DNA of 64,000 nucleotides, from the NCBI RefSeq assembly GCF_001679665.1, contig NZ_CP013244.1, forward strand, positions 992,001 to 1,056,000. Direction: 5' to 3'. Position numbers and translations under genes: made by a program. The DNA is from Candidatus Viadribacter manganicus (lineage in GTDB: Bacteria > Pseudomonadota > Alphaproteobacteria > Caulobacterales > Aquidulcibacteraceae). The notes under the pieces were generated by a model, which worked only from the letters and a program-made list of their open reading frames with translations, was not told where the DNA came from and searched no databases. Positions 1-7,462 of the stretch are shown here, one piece after another. The first letter of the stretch is position 1. Each line of letters opens with the position of its first letter.

Positions 1-20
1 TACGCGCGGGCGCCGGGGCC

Positions 21-55
21 GGATCACAGTGAACCGCGGGCGCGCACCAGCCGTA
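21..55. promoter_or_regulatory. Back-to-back ECF-sigma-like promoters
   Basis: On the plus strand TGAACC (30-35) is followed after exactly 16 nt by CGTA (52-55), about 50 nt before the first gene. On the minus strand TGATCC (26-21) is also followed after 16 nt by CGTA (4-1), pointing out of the window. TGATCC/CGTA-like elements resemble promoters of RpoE-ChrR-type ECF sigma factors, whose regulons include this oxidoreductase/DUF1365 gene pair in other alphaproteobacteria. The assignment is inference from motif and gene content. Confidence 0.4.
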
Positions 56-104
56 TCTTGACCCATACCAGCCTGCGTTAGGCGCGCTGGAGCGGGAACA
101 ATCG

Positions 105-1457
105 ATGGCCTTTACCTCCAGCAGCAATGCGCGCCGCCAAAATATCGCTGTGATTGGCTCGGGCATAGCCGGAATGTCCGCGGCATGGCTGCTGAGCCAA
201 AAGCACGACGTCACGGTTTATGAAAAGAATGGCCGCCTGGGTGGGCATTCTAACACCGTGACGGTTGAGACCAGCCTCGGCCCCACGCCGGTCGATACTG
301 GCTTCATCGTCTTTAACGACGCCACCTACCCCAATCTGATCGCTCTGTTCCAACACCTCGGCGTCGAGACCAAGGTGTCGGACATGTCCTTCGGCGTTTC
401 GCTCCGCGGCGGCGACACGGAATACTCTTCCGTCGACACATCGGCCTTCTTGTGTGGCGGGCGCAATCTTATCAGCCCGCGCTTCTGGTCAATGACGTGG
501 GACCTATTGCGGTTCTATCGGCGCGCGCCGCTGGAGCTGCTGGCGACACGCGATTCAATGATCTCGCTTGGGGAATACCTGGATCACAACGGTTACGGCG
601 ATGCCTTCCAGCGTGATCACCTTCTGCCCCAGGCAGCTGCGATCTGGTCAGCGTCGATGGGTGACATTCACCACTACCCTGCGTGCGCTTTCGTTCGCTT
701 CTTCGAAAACCATGGCCTCTTGAAACTCAAAGGCCGCCCAGCTTGGCGCACGGTTGAAGGCGGCAGCCGCGCCTACGTAGAGAAATTGACAGCCAATTTT
801 GCCGATCGCGCTCGTCTCAATGCAGGCGCTGTTTCAGTTCGGCGCGAGGCTGGCGGCGTTTGGGTGCGTGACGCGCACGGCCGCGTGGAGCGCTACGACG
901 ATGTCGTTATCGCGACGCATGGCGATGAAGCACTTGCAATGCTTGAAGACCCAAGCGCCGAAGAGCGCGCGCTGCTGGGCGCCTTCCGGTACGCGAAAAA
1001 TCGCGCCGTCCTCCACACAGACACGTCGTTTATGCCGCGCCGCGAGCCGCTTTGGGCGAGCTGGAACTATGTCGGCGACAGCCCGGAAGGCGGGTGCGTG
1101 GTCAGTTATTGGATGAACAAACTGCAGAACATCCAAAGCCGCGAGCAGATTTTTCTCACCTTAAATCCGCGCAGCGAGCCTCGCGCGGAGACAGTGCTCT
1201 ACGAGACGAGCTACGATCACCCGCTTTTCGACGCGGCGGCGATCCGGGCTCAAGAGCGCCTCTGGTCTTTGCAGGGCGTGCGCAACACCTGGTTCTGCGG
1301 CGCGCACTTCGGTTCAGGCTTCCACGAAGATGGCCTGCAATCGGGCCTCGCCGTTGCGGAGCAACTCGGCGACGTGCGCCGCCCATGGCGCGTGGACAAT
1401 GAATCCGGTCGCATCCACGTCAGCGCGCCAGCGCTGCCGCCTGCGGTTGCGGCATGA
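105..1457 (+). CDS. FAD-dependent amine oxidase-like oxidoreductase (COG2907 type)
   Basis: A 450-residue flavoprotein. A Rossmann motif GSGIAG lies at residues 18-23, followed by an acidic YEKNGRLGGH segment typical of amine oxidase/phytoene desaturase-like FAD enzymes. Near the C-terminus GAHFGSGFHEDG is the usual second FAD contact. The next gene, DUF1365, overlaps by 4 bp; the pair commonly travels with cyclopropane-fatty-acid synthase and is implicated in lipid modification under singlet-oxygen stress. No cfa gene follows here. The substrate is unknown. The start at 105 gives a short polar leader before the Rossmann strand; no strong ribosome-binding site is seen. Confidence 0.85.
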   Translation: MAFTSSSNARRQNIAVIGSGIAGMSAAWLLSQKHDVTVYEKNGRLGGHSNTVTVETSLGPTPVDTGFIVFNDATYPNLIALFQHLGVETKVSDMSFGVSLRGGDTEYSSVDTSAFLCGGRNLISPRFWSMTWDLLRFYRRAPLELLATRDSMISLGEYLDHNGYGDAFQRDHLLPQAAAIWSASMGDIHHYPACAFVRFFENHGLLKLKGRPAWRTVEGGSRAYVEKLTANFADRARLNAGAVSVRREAGGVWVRDAHGRVERYDDVVIATHGDEALAMLEDPSAEERALLGAFRYAKNRAVLHTDTSFMPRREPLWASWNYVGDSPEGGCVVSYWMNKLQNIQSREQIFLTLNPRSEPRAETVLYETSYDHPLFDAAAIRAQERLWSLQGVRNTWFCGAHFGSGFHEDGLQSGLAVAEQLGDVRRPWRVDNESGRIHVSAPALPPAVAA

Positions 1458-2212
1458 ACGCGATCTACACCGGACACGTGGCCCACGTGCGGCCAGGCAA
1501 GCATCGGCTGCGCTATCCGGTGTTCATGTTGACGCTTGATCTCGACGAAATGCCCACCGGGATGAAGTTACTGAAGCACAACCATGGTGCGCTGTTTTCG
1601 TTTTTCGATCGCGACCATGCAGATCGACGCGACGCTCCGCTGAAACCACAGATCGAAGCAAAACTTCGCGATGCGGGCATTGCATGGAGTGGTGGGCGGG
1701 TCGTGCTGCTGACGATGCCCCGGCTCTTCAACTACGTGTTCAATCCGCTCAGCGTTTACTTCTGCTATCATCCCGACGGATCGGTGGCCGCGCTTGTCCA
1801 CGAAGTGTCCAACACGTTCGGCGAAAGCCATTTTTACGTATTGCCACCGCGGATGGAGCCCAATGGCGCGCTCACGCAGAACTGCGCGAAGGCGTTCTTC
1901 GTCTCGCCATTCCTCGAAGGCGGCCTCCGATACGAGTTCAACATTACCCCGCCCGGAGAGCGAGTGTCTGTCGGAATGATCGTTCGGCGCGGCGACGACG
2001 TCGCCCTCACAGCATCGTTCGCGGGGACGCACCTTGAGCTCACCGACGCACATCTTTTTCGTGTGTGGCTCGCCAACCCGCTGATGACCTTCAAGGTCAT
2101 TGCCGGCATTCATTGGGAAGCGCTGCTCATGTGGCTCAAAGGCGTGCGCTTTCTCGGCAGACGCAGACAAATCCCCCGCCCGGAAGTCCGAGAAAAGAAA
2201 GCGGCGGCGTGA
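1454..2212 (+). CDS. DUF1365 family protein
   Basis: A 252-residue protein of the DUF1365 family, recognised by the MNAIYTGHVAHVR start, the RYPVFML segment and the FNYVFNPLSVYFCYH block. No signal peptide or membrane segment is evident. Its ATG overlaps the stop of the upstream FAD enzyme (ATGA at 1454-1457), so the two are almost certainly co-translated. The biochemical role is not established; the family is linked by neighbourhood to fatty-acid modification and the photooxidative stress response. The last codons form one arm of a terminator hairpin. Confidence 0.85.
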   Translation: MNAIYTGHVAHVRPGKHRLRYPVFMLTLDLDEMPTGMKLLKHNHGALFSFFDRDHADRRDAPLKPQIEAKLRDAGIAWSGGRVVLLTMPRLFNYVFNPLSVYFCYHPDGSVAALVHEVSNTFGESHFYVLPPRMEPNGALTQNCAKAFFVSPFLEGGLRYEFNITPPGERVSVGMIVRRGDDVALTASFAGTHLELTDAHLFRVWLANPLMTFKVIAGIHWEALLMWLKGVRFLGRRRQIPRPEVREKKAAA

Positions 2213-2230
2213 GTGTCCCCACGCCGCCGC
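2191..2230 (-). terminator. Rho-independent terminator, stronger on the minus strand
   Basis: A perfect 11-bp stem (2201-2211 with 2220-2230) with an 8-nt loop. Read on the minus strand it is followed by TTTCTTTTCT, so it should end the DUF885 transcript. The plus-strand side has a weaker T-rich run after a 5-nt gap and may also end the DUF1365 transcript. The left arm overlaps the end of the DUF1365 gene. Confidence 0.7.
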
Positions 2231-2256
2231 CTGCCGTTCTTTCGAACTGCTTTGTC

Positions 2257-4095
2257 TTAGTTCTGCGCCGGCCCTGAGACCGTTGCGACCCACTGGCTGA
2301 CCAGCGATTCCGTGACTGAGAGCGGCGTCGAGCCGTTCGTCAGCACCGCATCGTGGAAGCCCTTCAGATCGAAGTTGGCGCCGAGCGTCGTGCGTGCGCC
2401 TTCGCGCATGCGGTTCAAGGCTTGGCGGCCAACCATGTAGCTGCAGGCTTGGCCCGGCCACACGCAATAGCGTTCGATTTCCGTGGTGACGTTCGAACGT
2501 TGATCGCCGGTGGCTGCAACCATCGAGTCGATCGCCTGCTCACGGGTCCAGCGCTTCGAGTGGAGACCCGTATCGCAAACGAGACGCGAAGCGCGGAACG
2601 TCGCCGATTGCAGGTAACCGATCTTGCCGAACGGATCGTTGGCATACATGCCCATCTCATCGGCGAGTTGTTCAGCGTAGAGACCCCAACCTTCAGCGTA
2701 GGCACTAAAGCCCAGCAGCGCGCTACGAATGAACGGGATCGAGCCCGACTCTTGCTGGATTGCGATCTGCCAATGGTGGCCCGGGACGCCCTCGTGATAG
2801 GTGAGCGTCGGCAGCGTGAACTTGGGCCATTCCGTCGCCGGATCGCGCAGGTTGATGTAGTACGCGCCAGGACGCGAACCATCGAGAGCTGCGCCTTGAT
2901 AGTAGCCGCCGGGAGCGCCGGCCTGGGTGTATTCAGGCACGCGCTTGATCTCGAGCGGCGCGCGCGCCTGCACGCCGCACACTTCCGGCATACGCGCGCG
3001 GATTGCAGCGACCTGCGCGTTGAGGTCGGCAAGCAAACGCTCACGGCCCGCATCCGTGCTCGGATAGATTTGATCCGGGCGGCGGCCGAGCGCGCCAATG
3101 CGTTCAGCGACTGAGCCGCGCGTCATGCCTTGTGCACGCAGGATCGTGTCCATCTCCGCCGTGAACTGCGCGATGAGGTCGAGACCCATTTGGTGGATTT
3201 CGTCCGGGGCCATCGAGGTCGTGGTGTAAGCCTTGAGGGCGGTGGCGTAGAGCGCCTCGCCGTCGGGCAATTTCCACACGCCGGCGTCATGGGTCGCGCG
3301 CGGACGGATCGCGGTGATCGCATCGATCTGACGCTGATAAGCCGGCAGAACCGTGTCGCGTACGATCGTCTCGGCTTGAGCGAGCAGCGTCGCCTTGTCG
3401 GCGTCGGTAATGTCGGCCACGCCCGCGAGACGTTGCTGGAACGAGGACACCAGAACGGTTTGCGCCGGCGCGGCGCCGCGGAAGGCGCCGAGCTGGGCCA
3501 ACGCGCCATCAAGGGCGAAGTCAGGCGCGATCACGCCATCGCCCGCATCAAGACCAATGCGCTCGGACTCTTGATCGAGCACGCGGCCATAGGCCGTGAG
3601 GCGCGCGAGATAAGCGTCAGCTTGCTCACGGTTGGTGACCGGGTGCTGGCTTGCGAGGAAGTCCGGGATGTTCGTGTATGCGCCAGTGAGCTGGGTGACG
3701 GTGTACGGCGCTTGAGCGCCGCCGCCGGTCTTGTAATGCGACGAGGCGATTCCATCCTGAAGCGCGGTCAAGACGACATCGTGCGTGACTGCGTCTTGGG
3801 CCGAGAGCGAGTCACGGCTGATCGCTTCGAGTTGAGTGACGGCGTTTTGCGAAATCTGCAGCATGCGTTCAGCGCCGGCGCGCGACGCATCGCTCAAGCG
3901 ATCGATGTAGCGGCCGCCGGCTTGCTCTTCAGAGATCGAGAGCGAAGTGGAGTATTCCGGCAGTTCACGCAGGATGTCCGTCGAGAGACGATCGAGAATG
4001 CCATTGAGATCGCCAGCGGAGGCCGTACGCGAGCACGCAGCGAGGACGAAGCCTGCCGCTGATGCGCCCAGAAGTGAGCGCCGTGAAAGTTCCAT
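2257..4095 (-). CDS. DUF885 family lipoprotein (putative metallopeptidase-like)
   Basis: A 612-residue DUF885 protein. The N-terminus combines a twin-arginine-like SRRSLLG (4-10) with a lipobox VLAAC (Cys21), suggesting Tat export and lipidation. The C-terminal half carries THYHEG-like TYHEGVPGHHWQ, the HExxH-like block that defines the family and is thought to bind metal. Members are often annotated as carboxypeptidases, but function is largely unproven. It is monocistronic, with a terminator just downstream and a 123-bp gap from the PII gene upstream. Confidence 0.85.
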   Translation of the reverse strand: MELSRRSLLGASAAGFVLAACSRTASAGDLNGILDRLSTDILRELPEYSTSLSISEEQAGGRYIDRLSDASRAGAERMLQISQNAVTQLEAISRDSLSAQDAVTHDVVLTALQDGIASSHYKTGGGAQAPYTVTQLTGAYTNIPDFLASQHPVTNREQADAYLARLTAYGRVLDQESERIGLDAGDGVIAPDFALDGALAQLGAFRGAAPAQTVLVSSFQQRLAGVADITDADKATLLAQAETIVRDTVLPAYQRQIDAITAIRPRATHDAGVWKLPDGEALYATALKAYTTTSMAPDEIHQMGLDLIAQFTAEMDTILRAQGMTRGSVAERIGALGRRPDQIYPSTDAGRERLLADLNAQVAAIRARMPEVCGVQARAPLEIKRVPEYTQAGAPGGYYQGAALDGSRPGAYYINLRDPATEWPKFTLPTLTYHEGVPGHHWQIAIQQESGSIPFIRSALLGFSAYAEGWGLYAEQLADEMGMYANDPFGKIGYLQSATFRASRLVCDTGLHSKRWTREQAIDSMVAATGDQRSNVTTEIERYCVWPGQACSYMVGRQALNRMREGARTTLGANFDLKGFHDAVLTNGSTPLSVTESLVSQWVATVSGPAQN

Positions 4096-4218
4096 GGGTA
4101 ATTCCCCTTCAGAGGCTAAGGTTGCCTGCCGTCGGCGATCCTAGCCCAATCGCAGGCTGCCGCATCGGGGGTGCGACGAACGGCCTTGTGGGTACGATGT
4201 GGCGGCTCAGCCGCCATT

Positions 4219-4563
4219 TTAGGTTTCGACGGCTGCCTGCCCGGTTTCACCGGTACGAATCCGCAAGATGCTGTCCAGATCGGCGACCCAGATCTTGCCG
4301 TCGCCGATCTTCCCGGTTTTTGCGGCTTCGCTGATAGCCTCAATGATCCGCTCGACGGCGTCCGCCTGAGCGACGATTTCGAGCTTCATCTTAGGCAGCA
4401 GTTTCACTTCGTACTCGGCGCCGCGATAGACTTCCGTCTTGCCCTTCTGGCGACCGAAGCCACGCACCTCCGAAACGGTGATGCCACCGCAACCAACTTC
4501 CTTCAGTGCGTCTAGCACTGGATCGAGACGGCTTGGTTTGATGATAGCGGTGATGAGTTTCAT
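4219..4563 (-). CDS. glnB: Nitrogen regulatory protein P-II
   Basis: A 114-residue PII protein that senses 2-oxoglutarate and ATP/ADP and signals nitrogen status. The family signature YRGAEY ends in Tyr51, the uridylylation site, and the second signature TGKIGDGKIWV is present near residue 84. Length is normal. Neither glnA nor amtB adjoins it, so this is an orphan copy and GlnB versus GlnK cannot be settled from context. A methyltransferase gene lies just upstream on the same strand. Confidence 0.93.
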   Translation of the reverse strand: MKLITAIIKPSRLDPVLDALKEVGCGGITVSEVRGFGRQKGKTEVYRGAEYEVKLLPKMKLEIVAQADAVERIIEAISEAAKTGKIGDGKIWVADLDSILRIRTGETGQAAVET

Positions 4564-4584
4564 GACGCAGCCCTACGCCAATAC

Positions 4585-5334
4585 TTAGGTGTCGCGATTG
4601 TTCTCGGGCAAGGCGCCTTTCGTCTCAGGACGTTTTCGCGGCGGAGCTTTGGCCAAAAGGACACGCCCCTCAGATCGCGCCGTGGTTGCGTAGAGCCGCT
4701 TCACTGCCTCCATGAGCACCAAGCCGCCCTGCGCAGGCCAGAGCAACTCGCCAACGCGTTCGAACGGCTCGGCAGCGCCCGCCGCCCGGCGCCATGGCGG
4801 AACGTACAGCGCGCGCGCAGAAACCACCGGCTCGAACATGGAATCGCCGAGCAATGCCGCGAGCTGCGTGCGCGAATACGGGCGGCCATAGCCGAAGGGC
4901 GATGCGTCCGATTGCGCCCATAGGCTCCAGCGGTTTGAAGCGATGACGACGAGCCGCCCTTCGGGGGCCATGACCCGCCAAACTTCGCGCAGCATGGCGT
5001 GGACAGCGTCGCACTCCTCCAGCGCATGCACGAGCAACACCCGGTCAAACACTGCATCCATGAACGGCAGGCGCGCTTCTTCCGAGAGAGTCGTGGCGAC
5101 CTTACCGTTGGCGGGCCAGGGCTCAACGCCTTGCGCGGCAGGCATAGTCACAACCACGCGCCGCGCAGCGGCCCGAAATCGATCGAGATATGGCGTTGGG
5201 TAACCCACACCTAAAACATCGAGGCCATCAGCATGCGGCCACAGCGCCGCTAGTCGCCGCGCCGCAGCCCGACGCGCCGCTTCGCCCAAGGACGAAGCGT
5301 AAAAGCGCTGGAGAGCGAGAACATCGACGCGCAT
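4585..5334 (-). CDS. Class I SAM-dependent methyltransferase
   Basis: A 249-residue Methyltransf_11-type protein. DVLGVGYPTPYL near residue 38 takes the place of the usual glycine-rich motif I, and FDRVLLVHALEECD followed by LREVWRVMAPEGRLVVI is the characteristic motif IV-VI region. The glycine-poor motif I is atypical, so SAM binding should be treated as likely rather than certain. It is divergent from glyoxalase II with only 24 bp between the start codons; that adjacency is seen in other alphaproteobacteria. The substrate is unknown. Confidence 0.75.
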   Translation of the reverse strand: MRVDVLALQRFYASSLGEAARRAAARRLAALWPHADGLDVLGVGYPTPYLDRFRAAARRVVVTMPAAQGVEPWPANGKVATTLSEEARLPFMDAVFDRVLLVHALEECDAVHAMLREVWRVMAPEGRLVVIASNRWSLWAQSDASPFGYGRPYSRTQLAALLGDSMFEPVVSARALYVPPWRRAAGAAEPFERVGELLWPAQGGLVLMEAVKRLYATTARSEGRVLLAKAPPRKRPETKGALPENNRDT

Positions 5335-5358
5335 GGCTTCTGAGGGCTAAGCTAGGAA

Positions 5359-6108
5359 ATGCTTCAAATCCATCAATTCCCCTGCCTCTCCGACAATTAC
5401 GGGTTCCTTGTCCATGATCCGGCAACGGGCGCGACGGCAACGATCGACACGCCGGACGCTGAAGAGATCTTGCGCCAAGCCGACGCGCGGAACTGGCGCA
5501 TTACCGATATCTGGAACACGCACTGGCATCCTGACCACGCTGGCGGCAATGCGGCGATCAAGGCCAAGACTGGCGCTGCGGTGACGGGGCCATCTGAAGT
5601 TGAGCGCATCGGGTTGGCGCCGGATCGCATCGTCGATGAAGGCGATCGCGTGCACCTTGGCGGCGCCGAGGCGCGCGTCTTGAACGTGGGCGGGCATACG
5701 CTGGGGCACATCGCTTTTGTGTTTGATGCGGACAAGGTCGCATTCGTTGGCGACGCGCTGTTCGCTCTTGGTTGCGGACGCCTGTTTGAGGGCACGCCAC
5801 AACAGATGTGGGCGAGTTTGCAGAAACTCGCAGCGCTACCGGACGATGCGACGTTGTACTGCGCACACGAATATACGCAGTCGAATGCCCGCTTTGCGTT
5901 GTCCGTCGACCCGCAAAACCAGGCTTTGGTGAAACGCGCCGCTGAGATTGATCAATTGCGCGCCGCGGGAAAACCAACGGTGCCGATGACATTGCGCATT
6001 GAAAAGGAAACCAACCCCTTCTTGCGCGCGCCGGCTTTGATGCCAGAGATCGCGGATTGGGAGGCGTTCGCGGACATCCGCAAGCGCAAGGACAATTTCA
6101 AAGGCTAA
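5359..6108 (+). CDS. gloB: Hydroxyacylglutathione hydrolase (glyoxalase II)
   Basis: A 249-residue metallo-beta-lactamase-fold enzyme that hydrolyses S-lactoylglutathione to lactate and glutathione, completing methylglyoxal detoxification. THWHPDH (54-60) supplies metal ligands His55, His57, Asp59 and His60. His113 (GGHTLGH), Asp132 (FVGDALF) and the CAHEY histidine near 170 complete the dinuclear site. The C-terminal HAGH domain with KETNPFLR is intact. A TAGGAA sequence precedes the ATG. Confidence 0.95.
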   Translation: MLQIHQFPCLSDNYGFLVHDPATGATATIDTPDAEEILRQADARNWRITDIWNTHWHPDHAGGNAAIKAKTGAAVTGPSEVERIGLAPDRIVDEGDRVHLGGAEARVLNVGGHTLGHIAFVFDADKVAFVGDALFALGCGRLFEGTPQQMWASLQKLAALPDDATLYCAHEYTQSNARFALSVDPQNQALVKRAAEIDQLRAAGKPTVPMTLRIEKETNPFLRAPALMPEIADWEAFADIRKRKDNFKG

Positions 6109-6132
6109 GAAAAAGCCGCCTCCTTGGGCGGC
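6107..6132 (-). terminator. Rho-independent terminator
   Basis: Stem GCCGCC/GGCGGC (6115-6120 with 6127-6132), loop TCCTTG. On the minus strand it is followed by TTTTTC. It lies 10 nt after the stop of the minus-strand gene at 6142 and touches the gloB stop codon. Confidence 0.75.
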
Positions 6133-6141
6133 GTTTGCGTC

Positions 6142-6900
6142 TTACTGTTCGGGGCCTTGCACCTGCCCCATCACGACATTGCGGATGGCGCTGGAGGAAG
6201 GGCGCCCAGCATAGCCGAGCTGAGGGGCAACCTGGATGAGGAGCGTATCGCCACGAAGCGCAACCGCGGGTGCGCGGCCTATCACGATGATGACGTGGCG
6301 CACGTTTGTCAGCGGCGCTTCAGTGAGGCCTTCGGCGGCGCGCTCGGCGGCGTCGGTCACGACGCCGGCCGCGAGCGGCGTCATTTGCGCCGGCACCGTG
6401 AACAGCACCGGCTGACCAATGCTGCGGCGCGCGCGATTTTGAATGCTGCGGAAGCGCGCCTGCATTTCGGCAAACGCCAGCTCTTCCGGCGTCAGCGGCG
6501 CGACGCGCCCCTCTTCCGAAGCGGCCGCGCCGGTGCGGTTGGCGCGGGTGTAGACCGTAATCCCGCCATGCGAGGTGACGCGCAGACGAACATCGCCGTT
6601 CTCTGATTGGAAAATCTCATCGCCCCCCGCACCCATTGTCGGGCGAAGCACATGGACTTCGGGATCACCCTCGAATTGCACCAGGGCGGCGCGGCCGCCG
6701 GAGCGATCGAGCACGAAGCGGACAGAACCGTCGGGCGTCGCGTAGCGGCTCGCACCGGCGGTGACGGGGACGAGACGTTGCGGGGCGGCGTTGGGCTGTT
6801 GCTGCTGAGCTTGGGCGATACCGGGGACGGCAAGAGTCAACGCGGCGGCGATAACCGCAGCGCCCCTCCCGTAAATGCTCTGCCCGATTCCCTGGCTCAT
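6142..6900 (-). CDS. Secreted protein, probable DUF4908 family
   Basis: A 252-residue exported protein. I chose the ATG at 6900 because it is followed at once by a signal peptide (AAVIAAALTLAVPGIAQAQ, cleavage after AQA); the frame extends 42 residues further upstream without a better start. The mature part contains SRYATPDGSVRFVLDR and GGITVYTRANRTG, which I associate with DUF4908 proteins of Caulobacterales; this family call is from memory and tentative. No catalytic motif is evident. It ends at a terminator. Confidence 0.6.
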   Translation of the reverse strand: MSQGIGQSIYGRGAAVIAAALTLAVPGIAQAQQQQPNAAPQRLVPVTAGASRYATPDGSVRFVLDRSGGRAALVQFEGDPEVHVLRPTMGAGGDEIFQSENGDVRLRVTSHGGITVYTRANRTGAAASEEGRVAPLTPEELAFAEMQARFRSIQNRARRSIGQPVLFTVPAQMTPLAAGVVTDAAERAAEGLTEAPLTNVRHVIIVIGRAPAVALRGDTLLIQVAPQLGYAGRPSSSAIRNVVMGQVQGPEQ

Positions 6901-6988
6901 GCAGGCAGACAAGAGCGCTTCGAAGGGGGCAGTATTTTGGCGGTGTTGCAGGCGCCCGGCGCCACTGTTGCGGCAAAGCCGCACTAAT

Positions 6989-7396
6989 TTAGACCGACTT
7001 GGTCTCATGACCCGCTGCGATCGCATCCGGCGTCGGCTTCACCCGGAGCGGGTGCTGCGGTTTCGGATCGGCGTTTGAGGCCATTTCAAAGGCAGCAGGA
7101 GCCGCCTCGAACGCGGTTTCATGCGCGACCTGCACGGCTTCGATGAACAGGCTCGCCCGGTCAGGGCGCGATTCAAGCACAAAGCGCACCGGGCGCGCCT
7201 CTGCCGAAGTTGTGGATAAAATCGGTGCAGCGCGCGGCGCAGCGGCCGGAATTTCCGGCGGGATACGCAAAACGACTCGCTGGCCCGTCCGCGGCGGATC
7301 GATGATCGAGAGATCGCCAGCCACGCCTGCCGCAAAGGAGAGCGTGCTCAAACCAATCGCGACGAAGGCGACACGAATGAAGTTCTGACCGGCCAT
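6989..7396 (-). CDS. Hypothetical secreted protein
   Basis: A 135-residue protein with an N-terminal signal-like segment (VAFVAIGLSTLSFAAGVAGD, 9-28). The rest is rich in proline and alanine, with a central RPVRFVLESRPDRASLFIEA block. I do not recognise a family. It is 88 bp upstream of the DUF4908-like gene on the same strand and may share its transcript. Both proteins are exported and share an RFVL-x-RPDR/RFVLDR-like phrase, suggesting relatedness or a common partner, but that is speculative. Confidence 0.55.
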   Translation of the reverse strand: MAGQNFIRVAFVAIGLSTLSFAAGVAGDLSIIDPPRTGQRVVLRIPPEIPAAAPRAAPILSTTSAEARPVRFVLESRPDRASLFIEAVQVAHETAFEAAPAAFEMASNADPKPQHPLRVKPTPDAIAAGHETKSV

Positions 7397-7462
7397 CTCT
7401 GGCCAGAATTAACCGAGTCGCGCGGCGCCGTCACGGACCTATCCATGACGGCGCCGGCGAGC

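Noticed and set aside
3130..4062. 310-codon open frame antisense to the DUF885 gene
   Set aside because: Lies entirely within a well-supported gene on the other strand and shows no domain or ribosome-binding site.
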